Below are positions 1 to 5,909 of a stretch of DNA of 7,469 bases, in pieces. Numbering within the stretch: the stretch's first letter is position 1; every line of letters begins with the position of its first letter. The translations under genes were made by a program, and so were the position numbers. Source of the stretch: Dysgonamonadaceae bacterium. GTDB taxonomy: Bacteria > Bacteroidota > Bacteroidia > Bacteroidales > Azobacteroidaceae. The DNA lies in contig JAISNS010000074.1 in NCBI GenBank assembly GCA_031276105.1, positions 1-7,469 on the forward strand, in the 5' to 3' direction. Under the pieces are notes generated by a model that had not been told where the DNA came from, made no database searches, and saw nothing but the letters and a program-made list of their open reading frames with translations.

Positions 1-141
1 ATGTTTTACAAAAACCGCTGCAAATGTAATGGGTTTAATCGAATTATGCAAATATTCCGATTAAAATTTTTACCGGACGAAAGCTATAAAGTGCAAAATA
101 TACGCGATAAATTTGAAAATCCTTGCGGATTTAAGAAATAA
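1..141 (+). CDS. Possible 3' end of an unidentified gene, or a chance 46-codon open frame
   Basis: The frame is open from the first base of the window to a TAA at 139-141. It starts with an ATG at base 1, so that ATG may be an internal Met of a longer gene or a true start. The 46 residues are basic and cysteine-containing (NRCKCNGF near the start, ending NPCGFKK). I recognise no family, signal peptide or membrane segment. Its GC content looks intermediate between the AT-rich spacer that follows and the genes further right, which is weak support for real coding sequence. No stem-loop terminator follows it. It could equally be a decayed gene remnant; sequence to the left of the window would decide. 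Confidence 0.2.
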   Translation: MFYKNRCKCNGFNRIMQIFRLKFLPDESYKVQNIRDKFENPCGFKK

Positions 142-303
142 AAAAAAGTGTGTATTGCCGGAACAAATTTATTTTATATTCTCGTTATTTAATTGCAATT
201 TCCGAAAAATCATACTTTGTTTGGATTTAAAATAAACATTTAGAAAATTTTTTGTTAGAAATAAAATTTTATATTACTTATAATCAATGATATAATTTTT
301 ATT

Positions 304-369
304 TTGGAAAACTTTTTCAAAATGTTGAAAATATTTATTGGAAATATTTGTATATGTTGGAATATATGA
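304..369 (+). repeat. Four imperfect 13-base repeats, consensus about TTGGAAATATTTG
   Basis: The copies start at 304 (TTGGAAAACTTTT), 325 (TTGAAAATATTTA), 338 (TTGGAAATATTTG) and 357 (TTGGAATATATGA). The second and third abut in tandem and differ at two positions. Start-to-start spacings are 21, 13 and 19 bases. The cluster covers and precedes the candidate -33 element of the nrdJ promoter, where a regulator could bind. They do not resemble the NrdR box as I know it. With this base composition a chance origin is quite possible. Confidence 0.35.
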
Positions 370-378
370 CTAATATTG
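347..378 (+). promoter_or_regulatory. Candidate Bacteroides-type promoter for nrdJ-tmk
   Basis: TTTG at 347-350 is followed after exactly 20 bases by TAATATTG at 371-378. The latter matches the Bacteroidota -7 consensus TAnnTTTG at five of six fixed positions. The spacing fits the known -33/-7 arrangement recognised by the primary sigma factor of this phylum. Transcription would start near 385, leaving a leader of roughly 48 bases before the GTG at 433. The region is so AT-rich that partial matches are expected by chance, so this is a candidate only. Confidence 0.45.
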
Positions 379-432
379 CAGCTTGAAAAATCAATGACAA
401 GGTATTAATTATAATTTTAAAATATATAAATA

Positions 433-2964
433 GTGAAAAAGAAAACGTATACTTTTGACGAGGCTTGTAAAGCGTCTCTGGATTATTTTAACGGTGATGA
501 ATTAGCTGCTAAAGTGTTTGTTGGTAAATATGCGCTGAAAGATGGTTTCGGAAATATTTACGAAAAATCGCCGGAAGATATGCATCGCCGGTTAGCAAGT
601 GAAATTGCACGGATCGAACAAAAATATCCGAATCCTCTTTCGGTAGCGGAATTGTTCGATTTATTCAATCATTTTCGGTACATTATTCCGCAAGGCAGTC
701 CGATGACCGGAATCGGAAACAATTATCAGGTGGCTTCCCTTTCCAACTGTTTCGTTATCGGCTTGGAAGGCCCGGCCGATTCTTACGGCGCGATTATCAA
801 AATTGACGAAGAACAAGTTCAATTGATGAAACGCCGAGGCGGTGTAGGACACGATTTATCGCATATTCGTCCGAAAGGTTCGCCGGTAAAAAATTCGGCC
901 TTGACTTCGACGGGCTTAGTTCCGTTTATGGAACGCTATTCCAACTCTACCCGCGAAGTAGCTCAAGACGGAAGGCGCGGCGCCCTAATGTTGAGCGTTT
1001 CCGTCAAACATCCCGATGCGGAATCGTTCATCGACGCTAAAATGACGGAAGGGAAAGTTACCGGAGCGAATGTTTCCGTTAAAATTACGGATGAATTTAT
1101 GGAAGCGGTGGTCAATGAACAGTCGTTTATCCAACAATATCCGATTGTTAGCGCACAACCGGAATACACGCGCGAAGTAAATGCTTCATTGCTTTGGGGA
1201 AAAATCATCCACAATGCGTGGAAATCAGCCGAACCGGGCGTATTATTTTGGGATACCATCCTGCGGGAATCCATCCCCGATTGCTATGCCGACTTGGGTT
1301 TTGAAACCGTTTCGACAAATCCTTGCGGCGAAATTCCTCTATGTTCCTACGACAGTTGCCGTTTGTTGGCGATTAACTTATATTCCTATGTCGTCCGGCC
1401 GTTTACTGCGGAAGCTCGTTTTGATTTTCCGTTGTTTGTAAAACATGTTGCTTTAGCACAACGCATTATGGATGATATCATCGACCTTGAAATAGAAAAA
1501 ATTGACGCCATTCTGCAAAAAATCAACAACGATCCCGAAAATCAAGATATTAAACATACCGAAAGACTTTTGTGGGAAAAAATTCGCCGTAAAACTTTAT
1601 CCGGCCGGCGAACCGGAGTCGGAATCACGGCAGAAGGCGATATGTTAGCCGCTTTAGGTTACCGTTATGGTACGGAAGAAGCTACAAATTTTGCCGAAGA
1701 AGTTCAGAAAATATTGGCTTTAGCCGCCTACCGTTCTTCTGTGGAAATGGCTAAGGAAAGGGGCGCTTTCGAAATTTACGATGCAAACCGGGAAGAATCT
1801 AATCCATTCATTAACCGCTTGAAAGAAGCAGACCCGCAGTTGATGGAAGATATGAAAAAATACGGGCGGCGAAATATTGCCTGTCTCACGATTGCTCCTA
1901 CCGGAACTACCAGTTTGATGACACAAACCTCTTCGGGCATTGAACCGGTATTTTTACCCGTTTATAAACGGAGAAGAAAGGTGAATCCGAATGACAGCGC
2001 CGTTAAAGTGGATTTTGTGGATGAAGTAGGTGATGCATGGGAAGAATACATTGTTTTCCATCATAAATTTGTGGACTGGATGGAAGCAAACGGATATTCT
2101 ACTACAAAAAAATACAGTCAGGAAGAAGTGGATGATTTGATTCGTAAATCTCCTTATCACAAAGCAACTTCCAATGAAATAGACTGGTTGCAAAAAGTAA
2201 AGATGCAGGGAAAAATACAAAAATGGGTCGATCATTCCATCAGTGTTACCATTAATTTACCGAACGACGTAAGCGAAGAATTGGTCAACCGGCTATATAT
2301 AGAAGCATGGAAATCGGGATGTAAAGGATGTACGGTTTACCGCGACGGTTCACGAAGCGGCGTTTTGATAGCCACAGATGATAAAAAGAAAGAAAATTGC
2401 ATCGAACCGCCGGTTATTGTCGCTAAACGTCCACGCGAATTGGAGGCGGATATTGTTAAATTTCAGAATAATAAAGAAAAATGGATTGCTTTTGTCGGTT
2501 TACTGAATGGCCGTCCCTACGAAATATTTACCGGTATCAACGACGAAGATGAAGGGATTTTCCTTCCGAAAAATGTTACGAAAGGGGCAATTATCAAGAA
2601 TGTAGATGAAAACGGGAATAAACGCTACGATTTTCAATATACTAACAAACGAGGCTATAAAACGACAATTGAGGGCTTATCCGATAAATTCAATCCCGAA
2701 TATTGGAATTATGCCAAATTGATTTCCGGCGTTTTACGTTATTCGATGCCGGTCGATCAGGTAATCAAATTAGTGGAAGGCCTTGAGTTGAAAGATGAAT
2801 CTATCAACACCTGGAAAAATGGCGTGGAACGCGCTTTGAAGAAATATATTCAGGAAGGCGCTCAGGTAAAAGGACAAAAATGTCCCAATTGCGGTCAGGA
2901 ATCATTGGTTTACCAAGAAGGTTGCCTGACTTGTACCAATTGCGGAACGTCGAAATGCGGATAA
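433..2964 (+). CDS. nrdJ: Adenosylcobalamin-dependent (class II) ribonucleotide reductase
   Basis: Cytoplasmic enzyme reducing ribonucleotides (probably diphosphates) to deoxyribonucleotides, with coenzyme B12 as radical source. The 843 residues hold the ten-stranded barrel core. C106 (SNCFV) and C309 are the expected redox pair. N296-P-C298-G-E300 is the catalytic loop, with C298 as thiyl-radical site. PTGTTS (489-494) is the phosphate-binding loop. HSISVTINLP (601-610) and GCKGCTVYRDGSR (629-641) are also typical. Residues about 660-805 form an accessory domain in the TSCPD position. The tail carries CPNC (817-820), C831, CTNC (834-837) and C842, matching the zinc-ribbon and re-reduction tail of NrdJ. 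No N-terminal ATP cone is present, so overall-activity control by ATP/dATP at that site is unlikely. The start is GTG: an in-frame TAA lies at 427-429 and the next Met is residue 50, inside conserved sequence. No Shine-Dalgarno is visible. Probably cotranscribed with tmk. Family assignment is firm; substrate level is inferred. Confidence 0.96.
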   Translation: MKKKTYTFDEACKASLDYFNGDELAAKVFVGKYALKDGFGNIYEKSPEDMHRRLASEIARIEQKYPNPLSVAELFDLFNHFRYIIPQGSPMTGIGNNYQVASLSNCFVIGLEGPADSYGAIIKIDEEQVQLMKRRGGVGHDLSHIRPKGSPVKNSALTSTGLVPFMERYSNSTREVAQDGRRGALMLSVSVKHPDAESFIDAKMTEGKVTGANVSVKITDEFMEAVVNEQSFIQQYPIVSAQPEYTREVNASLLWGKIIHNAWKSAEPGVLFWDTILRESIPDCYADLGFETVSTNPCGEIPLCSYDSCRLLAINLYSYVVRPFTAEARFDFPLFVKHVALAQRIMDDIIDLEIEKIDAILQKINNDPENQDIKHTERLLWEKIRRKTLSGRRTGVGITAEGDMLAALGYRYGTEEATNFAEEVQKILALAAYRSSVEMAKERGAFEIYDANREESNPFINRLKEADPQLMEDMKKYGRRNIACLTIAPTGTTSLMTQTSSGIEPVFLPVYKRRRKVNPNDSAVKVDFVDEVGDAWEEYIVFHHKFVDWMEANGYSTTKKYSQEEVDDLIRKSPYHKATSNEIDWLQKVKMQGKIQKWVDHSISVTINLPNDVSEELVNRLYIEAWKSGCKGCTVYRDGSRSGVLIATDDKKKENCIEPPVIVAKRPRELEADIVKFQNNKEKWIAFVGLLNGRPYEIFTGINDEDEGIFLPKNVTKGAIIKNVDENGNKRYDFQYTNKRGYKTTIEGLSDKFNPEYWNYAKLISGVLRYSMPVDQVIKLVEGLELKDESINTWKNGVERALKKYIQEGAQVKGQKCPNCGQESLVYQEGCLTCTNCGTSKCG

Positions 2965-2981
2965 CCGGATAAATTAACAAA

Positions 2982-3656
2982 ATGGCAGGTAAATTGATTG
3001 TAATTGAGGGATTAGACGGTTCGGGAAAATCCACTCAAATAGAATTGTTGAAAAAAAAGTTTGAAAAAGAAGGAATTAATTATAGTTATATTCATTTTCC
3101 AAGACTCAACAATGGATTGTACGGCGAACTTATAGCCGAGTTTTTACGTGGAGAATACGGTTCTGTCAAAGAAGTTCATCCGAAATTAGTGGCGCTATTG
3201 TTTGCTAACGACAGAACCGAACATCTTGAAGAAATAAACCGCTGGCTGAACAACGGTTTTATCATCTTGTGCGATAGATATGTAAATTCCAACATTGCTT
3301 TTCAGTGCGCTAAAATTGAAAATGTTGCGGAAAAAGAAAAACTGAAAAAGTGGATTTTGAACTTTGAATTTAACTGCAATAAATTGCCGGTTCCTTATAA
3401 ATCGTTCTTTTTGGACGTCCCGTTCAATTTTATTTCAAAATCGTTGTCGAATCAAAGAGCCGGCGCCGATCGAGAATATCTGGCCGGCAAACGGGATATT
3501 CATGAAGAATCGCTATCCTTGCAGGAAAACGTATATCAGGAATATAAAAAACTATTAAGCGAACAAGACGATTTTATCGCTATTCCCTGTTACAATCAAA
3601 ATAACGAGATGCTTAAACCCAAATTAATCAATGAATTAATTATAAATAATCTATAA
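2982..3656 (+). CDS. tmk: Thymidylate (dTMP) kinase
   Basis: Phosphorylates dTMP to dTDP with ATP, an essential cytoplasmic step of dTTP synthesis. The 224 residues show a Walker A loop GLDGSGKST (10-18), an FPR substrate-contact motif (39-41), the DRY motif at 98-100 followed by VNSNIAFQCA, and a lid region about 158-175 with R159, R164 and R171 ending in DIHE. Length is typical. It begins 17 bases after the nrdJ stop with no promoter in between, so it is probably cotranscribed; both products feed dNTP synthesis. No Shine-Dalgarno precedes the ATG. Oddities: the usual AYQGA after DRY reads AFQCA (F107, C109). Hand-counted stretches average about 36% GC, against roughly 50% in the facing operon. 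A related deoxynucleoside-monophosphate kinase with another preference cannot be excluded, because a more standard tmk could exist elsewhere in the genome. Confidence 0.88.
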   Translation: MAGKLIVIEGLDGSGKSTQIELLKKKFEKEGINYSYIHFPRLNNGLYGELIAEFLRGEYGSVKEVHPKLVALLFANDRTEHLEEINRWLNNGFIILCDRYVNSNIAFQCAKIENVAEKEKLKKWILNFEFNCNKLPVPYKSFFLDVPFNFISKSLSNQRAGADREYLAGKRDIHEESLSLQENVYQEYKKLLSEQDDFIAIPCYNQNNEMLKPKLINELIINNL

Positions 3657-3676
3657 AAGAGAGAATAGCGGTTTAT

Positions 3677-4897
3677 TCACCTCAGCCATTTACGCGATAA
3701 ATACCATACCGGATACAATACGCTCAAGAAGCCGATAGTAAGGACGGCAAGGAAGGTCAGTGCGATGTCGCCGGCCTCAATTACAACCGGATAAGCATTG
3801 ACGGCAAACGTTCCTTGCACGCCTAATTGCAACCATCCGAAATGTTGTTGCCCTAAACACAGCAGGATTCCCGAAGCAATTCCGGTAAATGCCCCGATGA
3901 TTGATATTAGCCATCCTTCGAAAAGGAATATTCTCAAAATGATACGATTATTGGCGCCCAAGTTGCGGAGGGTAATTATATCGGCCTGTTTATCAACCAT
4001 CAGCATGGAAATCGAACCGATGATATTGAATGCGACTATCAGTAAAATAAAACACAGCATCAGGAAAGAAAGCCATTTTTCGCTACGAAACATCTTGAAA
4101 GCCGCTTCCTGCTGTTCGTAGCGGCTTTTGACGGAAAACCCATCGCCGGCAAGTTTGCGAATCTCTTTTTGCACCCGGTTGATGGCGGCGTTGGGTTTCA
4201 ATTTGATTTCCAAGGCGCTGACTTCGTTCCCGTAATCAAATAATTGCCGGGCTAAATCGAGGGGGACAATCAGGTAATTGTCGTCATACACCGGTTGATT
4301 AATCCTGAATACGCCGCCGATATACGCATAATCGTGATTGAGCGATGCCGCCGGATTCGCCAAATTCACCTGCGTTTTTCGTTTGATTGCGTAAATATCC
4401 ATCGGATAAACAAAACCGGCATTAACTCCCAGATTAACAGCCAGTCCGAGACCCAGAAAGGCATAATTGCTGATTTCGTCCCGGAGTTTAAATGTCCCGT
4501 CGAGCAGGACATTCCGGATATTCGTCTGTTCATCGAAATTTTCCGAAACGCCTTTTAATATCGCCGGCACCTGTTTGTCCTTGTAACGAATGAAAGCATT
4601 GTCTTCGAGCGATTCCGAAATACATTCGATTTCGGGAAGCAGATAGATTTCGGGAAGTCTGCCGGCCGACGGGTCGAAGACTTTACCTTTGACCGGAGTT
4701 ATTTTCAATTCCGGATCGAAAGCGCTGAACATATCCGCCACCAAACCTTGAAAGCCGTTGAAAACCGAAAGGGTACAAACGGTAGCCATCGTACCGACGG
4801 CAACGCCACACACGGCTATCAACGAAATAATATTGATGGCATTGTGCGATTTTTTTGAGAAAAGATAGCGCCCGGCTATGTAGAAGGATAGTTTCAA
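3677..4897 (-). CDS. lolC: LolC/LolE-type lipoprotein-releasing ABC transporter permease
   Basis: Inner-membrane permease of the system that extracts outer-membrane lipoproteins and passes them to the periplasmic carrier LolA. The 406 residues have the family architecture. A cytoplasmic start (FYIAGRYLFSKKSHN) leads into membrane helix 1 (about 22-45). A periplasmic MacB-like domain follows (about 50-270). Three FtsX-domain helices then lie near 276-300, 318-347 and 375-397. The segment KQADIITLRNLGA (303-315) is the cytoplasmic coupling region that contacts the ATPase. The start is TTG, overlapping the rbfA stop in TTGA; homologues begin at this point, which supports it over later codons. 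No LolD ATPase lies in the window. LolC and LolE cannot be separated here; if the genome has a single such gene it may act as a homodimer. It is the last gene of its operon before the convergent tmk, 20 bases away. Confidence 0.85.
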   Translation of the reverse strand: MKLSFYIAGRYLFSKKSHNAINIISLIAVCGVAVGTMATVCTLSVFNGFQGLVADMFSAFDPELKITPVKGKVFDPSAGRLPEIYLLPEIECISESLEDNAFIRYKDKQVPAILKGVSENFDEQTNIRNVLLDGTFKLRDEISNYAFLGLGLAVNLGVNAGFVYPMDIYAIKRKTQVNLANPAASLNHDYAYIGGVFRINQPVYDDNYLIVPLDLARQLFDYGNEVSALEIKLKPNAAINRVQKEIRKLAGDGFSVKSRYEQQEAAFKMFRSEKWLSFLMLCFILLIVAFNIIGSISMLMVDKQADIITLRNLGANNRIILRIFLFEGWLISIIGAFTGIASGILLCLGQQHFGWLQLGVQGTFAVNAYPVVIEAGDIALTFLAVLTIGFLSVLYPVWYLSRKWLR

Positions 4898-5229
4898 CGT
4901 TTCAGCAGGTTATCAATGTTTTCCAAATAATCGATCGAATCGTCGAGGAAGAAAGCCAATTCCGGTACTCGCCTGACTTGCTTGCCGATACGCAATCCCA
5001 ATTCGTAGCGGATGGATTTCGTATTGGAATGGATGTTTTCTATTAATTCAACGCCCTTTCCGGAAGGAAATATACTTAAATATGCTTTAGCCAAGCCTAA
5101 ATCGGGACTCATGCGTACATTGGTCACGGACACCATTACACCCGGCATCCGTTTGGTTTGAAGCAAGAAAATTTCGCTTAAATCTTTTTGCAACAATCGT
5201 TCTATTTTCTGTAATCTTGTATTATCCAT
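4894..5229 (-). CDS. rbfA: 30S ribosome-binding factor A
   Basis: Small KH-domain protein that binds the immature 30S subunit and assists late 16S rRNA maturation, notably in the cold. With the chosen ATG it has 111 residues, normal for the family. An N-terminal helix NTRLQKIERLLQKDLSEIF (3-21) is followed by strands VMVSVTNVRMSPDLGLAKAYLSI-type (31-53). The C-terminal signature RRVPELAFFLDDSID spans 86-100. Start choice: homologues begin just before the TRxxKIxRLLQK segment, so the ATG at 5229-5227 fits. An upstream ATG at 5286, in an ATGA overlap with the methyltransferase stop, would add 19 residues (MTFLSTREGEGRG...) encoded by the purine-rich spacer and unlike known RbfA sequence. The purine tract GAGGAG lies 17 bases before the chosen ATG, too far for a normal Shine-Dalgarno. 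The stop overlaps the TTG start of the permease, implying translational coupling. Confidence 0.9.
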   Translation of the reverse strand: MDNTRLQKIERLLQKDLSEIFLLQTKRMPGVMVSVTNVRMSPDLGLAKAYLSIFPSGKGVELIENIHSNTKSIRYELGLRIGKQVRRVPELAFFLDDSIDYLENIDNLLKR

Positions 5230-5252
5230 AAATTTAAAAGTTAAGACTCCTC

Positions 5253-5281
5253 TCCCCTCCCCTTCTCTTGTGGAAAGGAAA
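5253..5281 (-). repeat. Purine-rich hairpin-capable element in the methyltransferase-rbfA spacer
   Basis: Read on the minus strand, TTTCCTTTCC (5281-5272), a 9-base loop ACAAGAGAA (5271-5263) and GGGGAGGGGA (5262-5253) can form a 10-pair RNA stem in which four pairs are G-U. As DNA the arms match at only 6 of 10 positions, so it looks like a decayed palindrome. The CTCCCC/GGGGAG-rich text resembles short dispersed intergenic repeats seen in some Bacteroidota genomes, but that link is from memory. No T-tract follows directly, so it is not a classical terminator. It is the only loose junction in an otherwise overlapping operon. Confidence 0.4.
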
Positions 5282-5282
5282 G

Positions 5283-5909
5283 TCATCGTTTATACATAAT
5301 TGTTAATCCGTCCCGTAAAGGTAAGATAACTTTTTCAATTCTCCCGTCAAGTTTAATTTTTTCATTAAAAATGCGGATTCCCTGCGTCTGTTTATCGGCA
5401 GGCGGCGGTTGATCCAATACTTTCCCATTCCAAAGCGTATTGTCGGCTAAAATAATTCCGCCGGGACGTACCCGGTCGAAGATTAAATCGTAATATTCGC
5501 AGTATAAGCGCTTATCCGCATCAATGAAGACCATATCAAACGTTCCTTCCAACTGCGGAACGATTTCCGTCGCATCTCCGATGTGGAGATGGATTTTATG
5601 CTTTAATTCCGACTGATTGAACTGTTTGCGGATAAAATCTTCCATTTCATCGTCGATCTCAATCGTATGGATTTCCCCGTTTTCCGGCAGACCTTCCGCC
5701 AGACAGAGGGTAGCATATCCCGTATAAGTTCCTATTTCCAGTATTCTTTCCGGCTGTTTCATCCGTACCAGCATCTTCAAAATCCGGCCTTGCAGATGTC
5801 CGGCAATCATGCGCGGCCGCAATAAAACAACATGCGCCAGCCGGTTCAAACTCGTCAGGCGATCGCCTTCTTCGTCGATATGATTCAGTATGTAATCCTC
5901 TAAAGTCAC
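5283..5909 (-). CDS. SAM-dependent O-methyltransferase, cation-dependent COMT/CCoAOMT-like family
   Basis: Predicted soluble class I methyltransferase of 208 residues, normal for the bacterial O-methyltransferase family (COG4122). Visible features are the SAM-binding motif I, ILEIGTYTGYAT (56-67), the acidic strand-2 end IEIDDE (83-88), GDATE (111-115), FIDADK (128-133) and LADNTLWNGKV (154-164). D130, D156 and N157 correspond to the divalent-metal ligands of catechol and caffeoyl-CoA O-methyltransferases, so metal-assisted hydroxyl methylation is expected. The substrate is unknown. Its operon partners (pyk, rbfA) do not point to one; a small catechol-like metabolite and an RNA or ribosomal target are both open possibilities. 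The start is GTG within a GTGA overlap with the pyk stop; the sequence from MTLEDYILNHID matches the usual family start. No signal peptide or membrane segment is seen. Confidence 0.85.
   Translation of the reverse strand: MTLEDYILNHIDEEGDRLTSLNRLAHVVLLRPRMIAGHLQGRILKMLVRMKQPERILEIGTYTGYATLCLAEGLPENGEIHTIEIDDEMEDFIRKQFNQSELKHKIHLHIGDATEIVPQLEGTFDMVFIDADKRLYCEYYDLIFDRVRPGGIILADNTLWNGKVLDQPPPADKQTQGIRIFNEKIKLDGRIEKVILPLRDGLTIMYKR

Larger units (their letters stand above)
142..432. other. AT-rich intergenic region upstream of nrdJ
   Basis: About 290 bases with no convincing gene on either strand; stops are dense in all frames. GC is extremely low: I counted 6 G/C in the 60 bases 241-300 and 12 in 301-360, against roughly 43% in a sampled line of nrdJ. 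It contains the candidate nrdJ promoter and a cluster of imperfect 13-base repeats, annotated separately. I looked for a cobalamin riboswitch, expected in some B12-linked leaders, and saw neither a B12-box-like GCCACTG nor GC-rich paired elements. No tRNA-like or rho-independent terminator structure was seen. Confidence 0.6.

Noticed and set aside
142..432. Cobalamin riboswitch upstream of the B12-dependent reductase
   Set aside because: No B12-box-like GCCACTG and no GC-rich paired elements; the stretch is nearly all A/T and the predicted leader is only about 48 bases.
963..1274. 103-codon open frame on the minus strand inside nrdJ
   Set aside because: Lies wholly within a conserved reductase coding region; the translation resembles no family and is explained as a shadow of the real frame.
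3622..3641. AATTAAT / ATTAATT inverted repeat near the end of tmk as a terminator
   Set aside because: A 7-pair stem of A-T pairs only, inside the coding sequence and without a T-tract, is too weak to terminate transcription.
3663..3678. GAATA / TATTC inverted repeat in the convergent gap as a bidirectional terminator
   Set aside because: Five pairs, mostly A-T, and no T-tract on either side; expected by chance at this composition.
4295..4558. 87-codon plus-strand frame antisense to the permease gene
   Set aside because: No upstream start context or family resemblance; the minus-strand permease accounts for the conservation expected here.
5246..5262. Purine tract before rbfA as a Shine-Dalgarno site
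   Set aside because: The nearest GAGGAG is 17 bases from the ATG, well beyond functional spacing, and the tract continues into the hairpin-like element.
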